A stretch of 64,000 nt of DNA, from NCBI GenBank assembly GCA_026367775.1, contig CP111157.1, positions 806,001 through 870,000 on the forward strand, given 5' to 3'. The notes below the pieces were generated by a model that worked only from the letters and a program-made list of their open reading frames with translations, ran no database searches and had not been told where the DNA came from. Position 1 is the first letter of the stretch; each line of letters opens with the position of its first letter. The stretch comes from Exserohilum rostratum. Taxonomy: Eukaryota; Ascomycota; Dothideomycetes; Pleosporales; Pleosporaceae. Of the stretch, positions 1 to 9,832 are shown piece by piece. Both the position numbers and the translations under genes were made by a program.

Positions 1-496
1 CCGGAGTTTAGACATTAGAGCCGGATCTCCCGATCATGCTATTGCGACCAATGTCTCTAGGTTAAATTGGTCCATCAGATTCGTGTGTGATGAATGCCCG
101 GGCGCGCGCTAAGGTGTTAATGGTAACTTTCGCACATGGCTGCATCCGATGTATAAAGTTCCGGCGGCTATGGTAGGACCCAGCGTCGCGATGAAGCAGA
201 GGGCCCCCTAGTGTTGTAGGGTGCGGGAGCTGCCCTGAACCCGAGGTCGGGGTGGGGGCAAAGGAGTGTGGGGTAATGAGGGGATACCTGAATGGGCAAT
301 GCGGCGCGGCGCAAGTGCCTAAGCAGGTGGCCTTACCCAACACCGATCTCCTGACACTACACCGAATTGTGAAATCTGTCAAAATACGCTTCGTGGTGTC
401 TCCAGCTTCTTCCAACCTTCAAATCTTCTCAAGACCCTCTTCGTCTTTATTGCTCAGCTATTAGCACCAATTCGTCTCCAACAGCCTCAAGTCAGC
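1..496. other. Upstream region without a gene
   Basis: No reading frame here has a recognisable domain. The last 60 bases before the ATG at 497 are C- and T-rich with few purines, as is common in fungal 5' leaders, and fit a leader for the F-box-like gene. Confidence 0.5.
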
Positions 497-1516
497 ATGG
501 GCCTTGCCCCAATCGAACGACTACCTCTCGAGCTCTTGCAGCCAATCTTCACCCAAGCGGGTTTTAACCTCGCATTGGTGCAATCATCCTCCTACCTCGC
601 GACCCGACTTTCATCTCAATACATTTACGATGCTACGTGCAACTATTATCTAACCGAGGTTCATGGTGAGCGCGCAAAGCAGTCCGCAGCTCAGACCCAG
701 ATCTTTGCCTCCAGATGGATGACATGGGACTTCTTTAAATCCTGGTGTCTGCGGAGATTTGAGACCGCAGGCTGTTTGTGTAACTGCACGCCCAAGGAAG
801 GCTGCTTCGATGCACAGTGGCCTCCAGACTTCAACGATGCAACAAAGATGGTCTTTTCACGAAGTCACCTACCACGACTTGCATTCGTAAAAGGCAGAAT
901 ACCAAAGAAATTGTTGCATGGACCATGGTCGCAGGACAGGATTGAATTTCTCCGCTTTCTACTATGGATAACGAGCATGAGCGTTGACTGGCATGATTCA
1001 GAAACGGCCGAAATAGCTATAAATGGCAGACGTCAAGCCATGCTTGAGCAAAATCTAGAGGCGGTCGAGCTTTTTAATCATAACCGACGGCTGGGCAAGC
1101 CAGCTAGCTTGGAAACCATATGCTTTGCTGTCACAGAAGCCGGTTGCGATCGCTCCGTTGTATACGACACTTTACTCACAACTAACATATGGCACGGCAA
1201 CGCGGGTGCTCGGTACTCTGAAGAATTGCACCAATGGTGTGATCTGCAAATAGCAGCTAAAAACCCAAAGGGGGTGTGGCTGCGCAAAAAGCTGGAGGAG
1301 TGCGTAATCCTGAGAAACGGAAATGACATACTGAACAGCGATGGAGAATTATGCGTCGATCTCTGTCATGAGACTGGATATTACGACGGTGGACCCCATG
1401 ATCAATTGACGGTGAACGAACTTGAGTGGAATAAGGTATGTGAAGTTCTCACATCTCTTCAGCTGAAGCTTTCTATGCATTTCTTGGGTATAAGATCATC
1501 TGGTCAATGGTCTTGA
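497..1516 (+). CDS. F-box-like hypothetical protein, 339 aa, probably truncated
   Basis: The open frame starts at a clear ATG. Its first residues (MGLAPIERLPLELLQPIF) match the short helical F-box-like start 'LP.E.l..I' common in fungal proteins that bind Skp1; the rest has no domain I recognise. It has an acidic and aromatic-rich middle and a small Cys cluster (CLCNCTPKEGC) near residue 92. The tail after residue 313 (GTATGTG at 1436 looks like a splice donor) is doubtful: coding-like sequence resumes in another frame from about 1503, so the frame given probably ends too early. It could be a multi-exon gene or a broken one. Function beyond possible F-box adaptor is unknown. Confidence 0.5.
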   Translation: MGLAPIERLPLELLQPIFTQAGFNLALVQSSSYLATRLSSQYIYDATCNYYLTEVHGERAKQSAAQTQIFASRWMTWDFFKSWCLRRFETAGCLCNCTPKEGCFDAQWPPDFNDATKMVFSRSHLPRLAFVKGRIPKKLLHGPWSQDRIEFLRFLLWITSMSVDWHDSETAEIAINGRRQAMLEQNLEAVELFNHNRRLGKPASLETICFAVTEAGCDRSVVYDTLLTTNIWHGNAGARYSEELHQWCDLQIAAKNPKGVWLRKKLEECVILRNGNDILNSDGELCVDLCHETGYYDGGPHDQLTVNELEWNKVCEVLTSLQLKLSMHFLGIRSSGQWS

Positions 1517-2416
1517 ACGCTTGAATGGCGACTGCCGCACCCTATGGACAGCAATAGCATTATTTACTAGGCTGGTTCAAGACTTAGGATCCATATCCGG
1601 ACCTAAAGAGACCCTCATGTCGATTATAACAGCAACCTACACTCAGAGCTAAGTATGCTCTAGGTGAAACCGCACAGAGGATGGATCATTGCGAGATCGA
1701 CGGGATACAGCTATCAGACCATCAATCACAATATCAGCTGGCCCGAAGTAGTTCGACAGCCCGGATACTGGATTTATCGTGGACCAGGTTCGCCTCGTCG
1801 ATTGGACTGCTGGGTTGAATATCAAGGCGCTTCAAGGACTGTTGAGCTATGGCTTTCTCCGCCCGCCTCTCGTATGAGTTCTAGAGCGGTACTCGAACGC
1901 CGTACTTCTCGGAAACTTTTCATGTAAACCGGCATCATACGACTTGGAGCGACTTATACGATACTTCCCGGATGCTAGTTGGGTGAGACAGCTCAGGGGA
2001 AACATGAAGCTTACAAGTACTGACGGCAGGGCAGACACGCTGGCAAAGGTTCTCAAAGCCAATCATGAAGAGTTTCTGTGGCCCAATGACTTGTTTTCTT
2101 TCTATCTTTTATCGCGCTGTGTCTTTTCTAACAGGCAAGTCGTGATTTCGCTAACCACGCACCATAACACTATCGTTTATTCGGATGGTTTAATCTTTCA
2201 TGGCTCGAAAGGAGTGGCATCCACGGAGTCAGAATAGACGACCTGGAAGACTACGAGTGGTACGCTGATGGCGCACGCCATTTCATCAGGGGCTATGATA
2301 TCCAAAGGGCAACACCAGGGGTTTTCTGGATCGACATGTGGATCCCGCAAATCAAGCGACAAGATACATCGTTTCGGCGAGTCAAGGAATTTGTTTTATC
2401 TTTTGTGTATCGGTAA
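1503..2416 (+). pseudogene. Frame-shifting coding traces after the F-box-like gene
   Basis: Stretches that read like protein occur in successive different frames on the same strand: 1503-1652, about 1657-1815, about 1808-1870, 1944-2100 (contains DLERLIRYFPDASWVRQLRG) and about 2220-2416 (contains RIDDLEDYEWYADGARHF, ending at a TAA at 2414-2416). I could not join them with consistent GT..AG introns, because the available acceptors give the wrong phase. They may be the decayed 3' half of the gene at 497, or a multi-intron gene that I cannot splice by eye. The last stretch is rich in W, D and aromatic residues and looks well preserved. Confidence 0.4.
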
Positions 2417-2536
2417 TATACAAATGCGGAGCCATAACCAACACACTCAAACTAGGCTGCTTGGACGCATTCGTTCCTCTAAATTGTTTCTGTGCTCGAA
2501 GCAAGGCACGACAGTGTACGATACTCCAATTCCACA

Positions 2537-3244
2537 CTACAGCCTACTCTTCCCTTCACGGCTGAGAAACCCATGTTTCGGTAGGATCTTGGTATTCACC
2601 ACCTGAATTCCCTCATCCGCCAATACCGAACTGTAAGACCTCATCAACGCTTCACTACTTTCCACTACGCACTCCATTCTCAAACCTTTTGTCTCTTGGT
2701 CTTGCGCCACAGTCAATGATAGAAGTCCCTTAACTCTACTTCTGACCTTTTCCGCTATTCCCTCCGATTCTTCAGCAGATCTAGAAGATTTACCAGGTTC
2801 TGAAGGGGGAAATTCCAGGATAACAATTCCAGAGTCGGATTGGGCGGACATTGCGGGGGCAATCGTCTTCTTGGCCAAAACAGTACTATGATGCACTGCT
2901 GGCGGCTCTGCAAGAACATCGCCAGTAGTAAACAGCTGTATGAGATCTTGTACGGGTTGTGCAGTAAGATGTGCATCACTAGCTGCTTGATTGGCATATC
3001 TGGCTCTTGTCAATATATATATCTTTCAATTCGTCGACTGGGTGTGAGTCGGACAAACATACTCCTCAATCATATAAACATGCCTATCTGCAGGATCAGA
3101 AAGTGGTACGCAGCATACATATTGCAGCACTTCCGGTTCGTTTGCCTTTGAGTACTGGATGATTTTCTGGAATGCGGCGATGACCTTTTCGCGGGCGGGC
3201 GTGTCTTTGCAGTTTATTGTTGCGGTGGTGAGGATGGATGGCAT
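2537..3244 (-). CDS. ABM-domain (quinol monooxygenase-like) protein, 216 aa
   Basis: Two exons: 3244-3063 and 3005-2537, with a 57-nt intron (GTATGT..ACAAG) and total length divisible by three. The N-terminal part has the pattern of antibiotic-biosynthesis-monooxygenase (ABM) domains: an early beta strand, a helix, then ANEPEVLQYVC and YMIEE followed, across the splice, by residues that read on to a conserved-looking HL. ABM proteins are small cofactor-independent oxygenases that often act on quinols or polyketide rings. The C-terminal half has a second, weaker alpha/beta pattern ending GFLSREGKSRL, perhaps a second ABM copy. No signal peptide is present. The substrate cannot be told from sequence. 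Confidence 0.75.
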
Positions 3245-3426
3245 TATGAAGAAATGACTTGTATAAGCTGAGATGTCTTCTTTTTACATGTCTATTTGGC
3301 AAATTTGGCGTTTTATGTATGCAATGAATGCATGGGTACCAGATGTAAACCCCGCAAGCTCGGAACAGGGATTCCGACATCTCGGAATAAGGGACCCGTC
3401 ATATGCGTGTCTTGATGGTACGTAGT

Positions 3427-3459
3427 CAAGCCTCACCCACACCACTCAACGCGCGCCTT
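3427..3459 (+). repeat. 33-bp direct repeat, copy 1
   Basis: Starts CAAGCCTCACCCACACCA and matches 4005-4037 at 31 of 33 positions; the two differences are transitions. Confidence 0.8.
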
Positions 3460-3971
3460 CTGTCACACCAATCTGCCGAGCATGCCCTTCCCAAAACTAC
3501 CCAATATCCGTATTACGACATTATCACACACGTTTTATAATATTCCAGCACTCTCTATCCGCCAAGTACCGAGAAATGAATCTGCGTACACCAATTTGTT
3601 TTATCAATTCGTGATCCTGATGGCTGGTAGGGGTTGATCAACTTTGTAGATTTTTTAAGTAGTATTACTCCTCTTTTCGCGTTCAAGAGATCATTGGATA
3701 CAGTATGCTTAGAATTTTTTACGTGAAAAGAAGGATTGTCATATCAAAAAGAGGAAACAATCATAAACCGGAAAGAAATAAGAAACATGGAAAGCCCACA
3801 ACCCGTGCGCCATTCAAATGTGCACCAATAGACATTCCTGTATTGATTTCCTTTTTCACATATAGATACCTATTGCGGCATTGTTGTATAGAAGAATCTT
3901 TTAGAGTGTTCGCATCATCAACTACTTGAAAAGGTCGAACCGACTGAGAGCAGTCACCACCGGCGCGTGAC

Positions 3972-3998
3972 CACGTGAGCCCGCGTGTCTTGACGTCA
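3972..3998. promoter_or_regulatory. E-box (CACGTG) and CRE-like palindrome (TGACGTCA)
   Basis: CACGTG lies at 3972-3977 and TGACGTCA at 3991-3998, about 90 to 110 bases before the methyltransferase ATG. These are binding sites of bHLH and bZIP (ATF/CREB) factors respectively. Use in this organism is inferred. Confidence 0.45.
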
Positions 3999-4004
3999 TC
4001 CACC

Positions 4005-4037
4005 CAAGCCTCACCCACACCACCCAACACGCGCCTT
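4005..4037 (+). repeat. 33-bp direct repeat, copy 2
   Basis: Second copy of the repeat at 3427-3459, lying 48 bases before the methyltransferase ATG. Confidence 0.8.
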
Positions 4038-4084
4038 ATCTCCCACCCTCTGGCAAACGCCCACCCCAGAAAAGCAACCCCTCA

Positions 4085-5064
4085 ATGCCACTTCTACCAC
4101 GCTGTCTCCTTTCTCTCCACCCTTCCTCCCTGTCCACCCCATGGCGCACATTCTCCTCGCTAAACCGTAGCAACACCAATCTCGCATTCAACTTCTTCTC
4201 TGGCTTTACCGCTGCCACAATGGCCTCTTCCTCTTCTCCCAACAACCCCTTCCCCTCCACGCCTTACATACCGAAATACGATAAATGGCCTTACAACCCC
4301 TCGGATTTCGAACGCTACGACGAATCACCCGATGGCCAATTTTACCGCCAGCCAAGACTCGTAACGCACATTGATGATCCGGCTATCGCACGGTTAACGG
4401 CGTATTATGAGACAGTCCTGCCTGTAAAAGGAAAGATACTGGATATGTGCACGAGCTGGAAATCGTTTTATCCTTTACCGGTTAAAGAAGCGATTCAAAG
4501 GGGGGAGTTGGAAGTTTATGGCGTGGGACTGAATGCAGAGGAGATGGCGTTGAATGGTGCGTTTCAGGGAAAGAATGAGAGGTGGAGGGTGTTGGATTTG
4601 AACCAGGCGCCACATGATGTTATGGCTGGATGGGAGGGAGAAGAGAGGCAGTTCGATGCTGTGACGTGTGTGGTTAGTATTGATTATTTGAAGGAGCCAT
4701 TGGAGGTGTGTAAGAAGGTGTTGGAGGCAACGAGGGAAGGTGGAAAAGTGCATTTGGTAATTAGCAATCGGTGTTTTCCGAATAAGGTTGTGAAGAGGTG
4801 GTTGATGTTGGATGAGCGGTCGAGGTTGGAGTTCGTGGGGGGTGAGTTGCCAAGAATCGTTTCTTCGGGTGATAGCCGTGCTGACTCTTTGCAGATTACC
4901 TTCACTTCTCGGGCTGGAAGAATGTCGAGATTGTGGATCTTTGTGCGAGGGATGAAAAAGGTATGCGGGTTACGGATGATCAAGGTACGGTACTGATACG
5001 CTCGCCGCATCTTCCTGATCATCTGGATCCGTTGTGGGTTGTGCGAGCGACGAAGGGTGCGTAG
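4085..5064 (+). CDS. SAM-dependent methyltransferase-like protein, 308 aa
   Basis: Exons 4085-4841 and 4895-5064; the 53-nt intron (GTGAGT..CTGACTCTTTGCAG) is needed to keep frame into a coding second exon ending KGA. The body has a class I methyltransferase layout: motif I-like KGKILDMCTSWKSFYP, an acidic turn GVGLNAEEM, WRVLDLNQAP, FDAVTCVVSIDYL and GGKVHLVISNRCFPNK. This resembles a fungal family annotated only as methyltransferase-type proteins; the substrate is unknown. The first 45 residues are Arg/Ser/Leu-rich with almost no acids, like a mitochondrial presequence, and an in-frame second ATG in a good context lies at 4220 (MASSSS), so two products with different locations are possible. 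The gene is convergent with the glutathione transferase. Confidence 0.75.
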
Positions 5065-5104
5065 CGAAGCTGCATAGATGTAATGAGCATGAATCAACAA
5101 ACAA

Positions 5105-5242
5105 GTTTTTATAGAGTGATAGCATTAGTTTTTATAGAGTGATAGCATTAGTTTTTATAGAGTGATAGCATTAGTTTTTATAGAGTGATAGCATTAGTTT
5201 TTATAGAGTGATAGCATTAGTTTTTATAGAGTGATAGCGTTA
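5105..5242 (+). repeat. Minisatellite, six 23-bp units
   Basis: Six head-to-tail units, each containing TTTTTATAGAGTGATAGC. Five are identical and the last has one A-to-G change. The array lies between two convergent genes, in the likely 3' untranslated region of the methyltransferase. Confidence 0.95.
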
Positions 5243-5290
5243 GCCTAGATAGATACCATAACACTCACACTCTTCTTTTTCCTTGCACAT

Positions 5291-6114
5291 CTATCCCTGC
5301 TTCGCCCACGGCTCCAACGCCTCGACCAACCTCTTCCAACGTCCCCCCTGCCAGGCACACACCCTCTTCCACTCGTCCTCTCTGAGTGTCGCCTTAAAAA
5401 ACTGCAGCCAACCCCCCACAATCACATCCGCATACGTCAATTTCTTGCCCTCCAAAAACGGTCCCTGATCGCCAAACCGCCACATCTTGGCAAACTCCTC
5501 CAACTCGGCCTCAAAAGCCTTTAGAATAGTTTCTCTCGCTTCTCCTTCAGCACAAAGCTGATCCCAACTCTGCAAATGCAATCTCTCCACAAACTCCCTC
5601 TTCGTCTGCTCTGCCGTCTCAGGATTCAACGGCATACCATTTGAGCACAGCTGCACGTGTCGCGTAAACAGCGCATCAACATGAGCATTAAACACGCGAT
5701 GTACGCCAATGCTATTCTCTGGAAAGAGCTTTTCGCCGCTGTTGGAGTACTGTGTATCGAGGTATACGGCGATGTCGAAGGAGTCGCCGACCCAGGTATC
5801 GGTTGCGACGTCGTGGATCATGGGTAGCGTGTAGAAATCAGTATTGTCTGGGAATTTGCGTACGGGGTCGACGTTGTGGGCTTTACGTGTGGATTTTACG
5901 TCTGTGAGCTCGGTCCATTGGGTTGAGTAGGGGAGGGCTTTGATGTTGAGGGTGTAGCTGGTGAAGTCGTTAGTTAAACTGGTACCATGATGGGCTTAGC
6001 GGGGAGGAGGAGGGATGGGACGAACCGTGTTTTCCAGGGATTGGGAGCATAGCAGCGCTTTGGAGGCCCAGACGCAATGTCGAAAAACTTGATGGGATTC
6101 TGTTCTGATGCCAT
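5291..6114 (-). CDS. Glutathione S-transferase-like protein, 251 aa
   Basis: Exons 6114-6026 and 5957-5291. The 68-nt intron has an unusual donor (GTTCGT) but a textbook branch and acceptor (CTAAC..CACCAG), and removing it restores the family motif across the junction. Early residues KFFDIASGPPKRCYAPNPWK, then VRKFPD, DFYTLPMIHD and VGDSFDIAVYL, are those of a fungal thioredoxin-fold GST N-terminus with the glutathione-binding 'DS' turn. The helical C-domain includes FLEGKKLTYADVIVGGWLQF. It should conjugate glutathione to electrophiles or act as a thiol lyase in the cytosol. An in-frame upstream ATG at 6237 exists, but the family start favours 6114. Confidence 0.87.
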
Positions 6115-6942
6115 TTTGAATTCGTGTGTGTTATTCGTCAATGTCAGGTTGTCCAATGGCATGCGAAAAAAACTCTTCAGTCGTGTAGAAAACTGTTGTG
6201 TTGTGTAGGAAAAATCGATAGTAGTAGCCTCAGGCACATTTATATCTATAGCTTTTTCTAGTAGACACAGGTAGCGTCAGGAGAGAGATGGCAGACTGGG
6301 GCTAAGCGGGGACCTAATCCAGCCAATCAGATCAGGTATGAGTCGAAATGATGAGAAGCGAACTCATGCAGTGTAGTGCTAGCGGAGCGGCGCGCACCTA
6401 AACACTAAACTTAGACGAGGGCAAGGAGCGTGTGGCTGGGATGCGCCTCCGCTCTCTTGGCCATTCCAATTTCTACTTTGTGTGCTGTGCCCGTGATTGG
6501 GGCAGCGGGGCGTAATGCATTGATGCGTTGTAAGTATTTGCGGCTGTGCAGAGTTAAGGTGTGCTATGCCGGAAAATGAGAAGACTACGTCATTGTTTAT
6601 TTCGACTTTTGCTTACTACTGATTTTTCTTGCGTCTTTACTGCCCTATTCTGTTGCTGTGACTAAGAGTGATCAGATCGGTAGCTGAATTTTGATCATTT
6701 GCAGAGTGGGGCGCCTGAGACAAATGGTGGAACGAGGTTGCAGCGTGGGGACTGCTTATGTGTTGAGCTTGAAGCAGTGCAGTGGAGAAATCGCGTGATG
6801 GGAACAGCGTTGTCACTTTAAACATGAAAAGCAGGGGTACAGCGGTATAAGTTCCTAAGATTGAGATGTTGAGCGTCTAAAATCTATTGTCAATGTCTAT
6901 ACATTATGGGGTCATTACTGCCATCGATGCGCCATCAAAGCT
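6115..6942. other. Intergenic region, no gene seen
   Basis: Upstream region of the GST gene and downstream region of the lactate dehydrogenase. Short frames here show no domain or coding pattern. Confidence 0.55.
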
Positions 6943-7921
6943 CTATGCATTGATAACCTCCTTCAAAGCTTTTGCACTCTTCTCCAGGAGCTCTCTCTCC
7001 TCCCCACTTAGTGGCATGGGCACAGTCCTCACTATTCCCTTCCGCCCCAGAACCGCTGGCACACTTAGACATACGTCCAGGTCATCCTGATAATGGCTGA
7101 CCGGCCTGATATTCCTATGATCGAACAAGATAGACTTGCATATGCTAGCTGCGACACCACCGATGCCGTAGTTGGTCGCGCCCTTGCTTTGAATAATGTT
7201 TGTTGCTTTGTTCTTTGTTTCTTCCGCAATAGCTTTCTTGTCGATGTTGTGGCCAGACGCAATGACTTTATCAAGAGGGACCCCGCCGATACTTGCAAGA
7301 CTCCAAGCAACAAACTGAGATTCACCGTGTTCGCCTAGAACGTAAGCGTCGATGCTTGATGCAGCGACTTCAGCCTTGGTGGCGAGAATACCGCGCAGAC
7401 GCGCCGAATCGAGAAAAGTGCCGGAGCCGATGACTTGGTTCTTGGGAAGACCAGAAAACTTTTGGGCAAAGTAGGTGAGCACGTCGACGGGGTTGGCGAC
7501 AAGAAGAAGAACAGTGTCTTTACGGAATGGTTTCATGTCGCCAATTGCGGACTCGAGAATGGCTTTGTTGCGGCCAATGAGGTCTGTTCGGCTTTCACCT
7601 GTGGATTCATGAGTCTGACATTCCCATTCTTGGACAATTCCCGTGCATACCCTTCTTCTGCTTTGCGCCGGCGGTGATGACTACAACATCACATTGGCCA
7701 GCCTCCTTGTGTGTTCCGGCTCTTACGCGGGTGCTGGTGTTGCCGTGGAATGTGGCGTCAGACAGGTCTTGTACCTGGGCATCGCGAACTTCCTCCTTTG
7801 GGTCCACCATCAAGATGTCGCCGGCGACTGGGTTCATGATGAGCGAGTAGGCAATGGTAGCACCGACATCGCCAGCGCCGAGAATGGCAATCTGGGATGT
7901 GAATTTCGGTTCTTGAGACAT
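6943..7921 (-). CDS. NAD-dependent L-lactate dehydrogenase, 308 aa
   Basis: Exons 7921-7651 and 7598-6943 with a 52-nt intron (GTATGC..CCACAG). The Rossmann motif AILGAGDVGATIAYSL is near residue 11. The active-site loop across the splice reads AGAKQKKGESR, with glutamine at the position that in lactate dehydrogenases selects pyruvate over oxaloacetate (malate dehydrogenases have Arg), followed by the catalytic Arg. Further on are DSARLR (substrate-binding Arg), GEHGES (proton-relay His) and GATNYG (Thr of the pyruvate pocket). The enzyme interconverts pyruvate and lactate, probably in the cytosol, as no targeting sequence is evident. An in-frame ATG at 7963 would add 14 residues; the start at 7921 (MSQEPKF) fits the family better. 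Confidence 0.9.
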
Positions 7922-8343
7922 GTCGAGGTGTAGGGAAAATGTTGCAGCGGTGTTGATGAGCACCCTGCAAATTCACCATTCTTCTATGTAGCCAGCTATT
8001 TACCTACGTCATCCTGATGGCGCTAGTGATGATGCAGTCCGCAGACAGCCCGCCCGCCCCTCCCAGCAGTTTATGTCATTCCAGACGGCTGCTGCATGAT
8101 CTTGTACACACCTCATCCCAACGTATACCTTTTACAGTATCGTAGCAGTAGGCGGCCGATGTATATGCATTGCAGTTTGCAATCATACGTATTCGCAATC
8201 ATCGACGGTCTTTCTCGTGCGTCTTACGGACCTTCGAGGTGCGCGCTGTGATTGCTTCTGGGCTGGCTATGAGATGGCTTAGTATGAGATACGGGGTTCG
8301 TATGTAAAGCTCAACGACAAAGCATTGCGAAATCCAAGTACAT
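7922..8343. other. Intergenic region, no gene seen
   Basis: Lies 5' of the lactate dehydrogenase and 3' of the RING-finger gene. No motif stood out. Confidence 0.5.
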
Positions 8344-9338
8344 TCATGATACCTTCGGCACAGTTGTTACGGCAGGTGCAACCGTCTTCTTCTTCCTGGG
8401 TTGTGTCGCTAGGCCTTTTTTGAGTAGCAAGGGTATGACATCGCTGGCCTTGGTGCGACTGATGGTCTTTCGACACACGGGGCATTGCGAGCGCTTGGTT
8501 TCGTGAGGACCGGTGCGGTTCTCACCGGCAATGAGAGCTTCCATGAGGCAGGTGTGGCAGAACAGATGGCCTGCTGCTAGTCAGTACAGACATGTATAGG
8601 CGGGTACAGGGCGAACGCACCACATGCGGTAGCTGTGAGGTCGGTGGGATTGTCCATGCAGATGACGCAGTTGAACGAATTGAATGTTGTTACCGTCTCG
8701 TCGGGCTTGACCGGTACCTTGACATCATCCTCGTCCTGCTTGTGCACGACTTGCTTGACAGGCGACTCTTCTATCAAGTCGACCTTTGCGACCTTTTCCG
8801 GCTCTGCGGCCGGCTGCTTGGTCTCCTTGGGCGTGCCGTCGTCTTTCTTCTGGCGCTTCGCCGAGGGGCCTGGGGTGGGCGACTGCCTCTTTCTCCTCCG
8901 TGGCGGGGAGTCGGGGGCACTGGTCAAGTCGACGTAGCCGTTTGCCAGGCGGTCGGGCCGCTGCGAAGCCTGTGAGCCCTGCGTATGTGCGCGTGTAGAG
9001 GGCGCCATGTCTGGTTCCAGAGGGCGCGGCGGTCGCCAGTCGAATGGAGAGTACCTGCCGTGGTCGAGGCCTGCAGGATTGAGGATGTGGTCAAAGAAGC
9101 CGGTGCTGTAGGGCAGCGGCGGCGCACGATACAAGTCCAGGTCGTCGGCGTCGGCAAGGGCCGTGGCAGCGCTGTGGGTGCCAAGCAAGGGCTCGATGGC
9201 GAACAGGACCGACGAGGCGCGGCTGTCTGGCGTCAGGTGGCCGTGGGGCGGGCGGTCAGGGGGAGGTGAAGGGGAGGAGGCAGAGGCAGAAGCTATGTCA
9301 TGGCCGTCGTCGTCGACGTGGGCAGATTCGGCCGACAT
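8344..9338 (-). CDS. RING-finger E3 ligase, Slx8/STUbL-like, 314 aa
   Basis: Exons 9338-8621 and 8570-8344; the 50-nt intron splits the RING domain and splicing restores CGHLFCHTC. The C-terminal RING reads CVICMDNPTDLTATACG, HLFCHTCL, then CPVCRK after a long loop, giving the Cys3-His-Cys4 zinc ligand set. The first about 220 residues are disordered, acidic and proline-rich, with a basic KRQ/KRQKK stretch that could be a nuclear localisation signal. The RING sequence and layout resemble fungal Slx8-type SUMO-targeted ubiquitin ligases, which ubiquitinate sumoylated nuclear proteins during DNA repair. Short hydrophobic acidic patches in the N-terminus (VDLIEE) could be SUMO-interacting motifs. 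The gene is head to head with the mtDNA polymerase. Confidence 0.78.
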
Positions 9339-9832
9339 GGTGGCGAGGCGACTAATGGGCGGCAGCGGCAGGCAGATCGGGGTCAGCGAGGGCAGCCAGC
9401 TCCTTCACCGACGACGACGACGACTACGACGACACAAGACACGGGCGAGGCGGCCAGCGCTGGGCTGGGCATGGCCTGGTGGCATGGTGTCGCAGGAGCC
9501 GCCAGCGCGGTGACGGGACGCAGTGCAGCGATCGCCCATCGGCTCGGGCGTGCTGCAAAAGAGAACATGGATGCATGCACGCCTCCAGATGGACAGCCGC
9601 AATAGTAATAGCAGCAGTAGCAGTAGACCTACTAGTAGTGCCCGCCCGCATAGGGCTGAGTGCCAAGCCCTGGGAGAGTTTGGGTTGGCCTAGCCCAGAG
9701 GGAAACCACCATGACGACACGCCGCCGTGCTGCTGCTCAAAAATATTCCGCTGCCATCGCCCTCGCCTACGCCCACGCCGCCATGCCCTCGCTGCCGCGC
9801 GCCCACCGCTGACTCCTGTGCCATCGTTCACG
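9339..9832. promoter_or_regulatory. Divergent promoter region with a GAC microsatellite
   Basis: About 490 bases separate the RING gene (minus) and the mtDNA polymerase (plus). A GAC trinucleotide run covers about 9409-9433. The region is GC-rich with no clear TATA box. Confidence 0.5.

Larger units (their letters stand above)
3245..4084. other. Intergenic region between divergent genes
   Basis: This is the shared 5' region of the ABM gene (minus) and the methyltransferase (plus). It holds two copies of a 33-bp repeat, an E-box and a CRE-like palindrome (listed separately). The middle (3600-3900) is AT-rich and contains no convincing gene. Confidence 0.6.
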
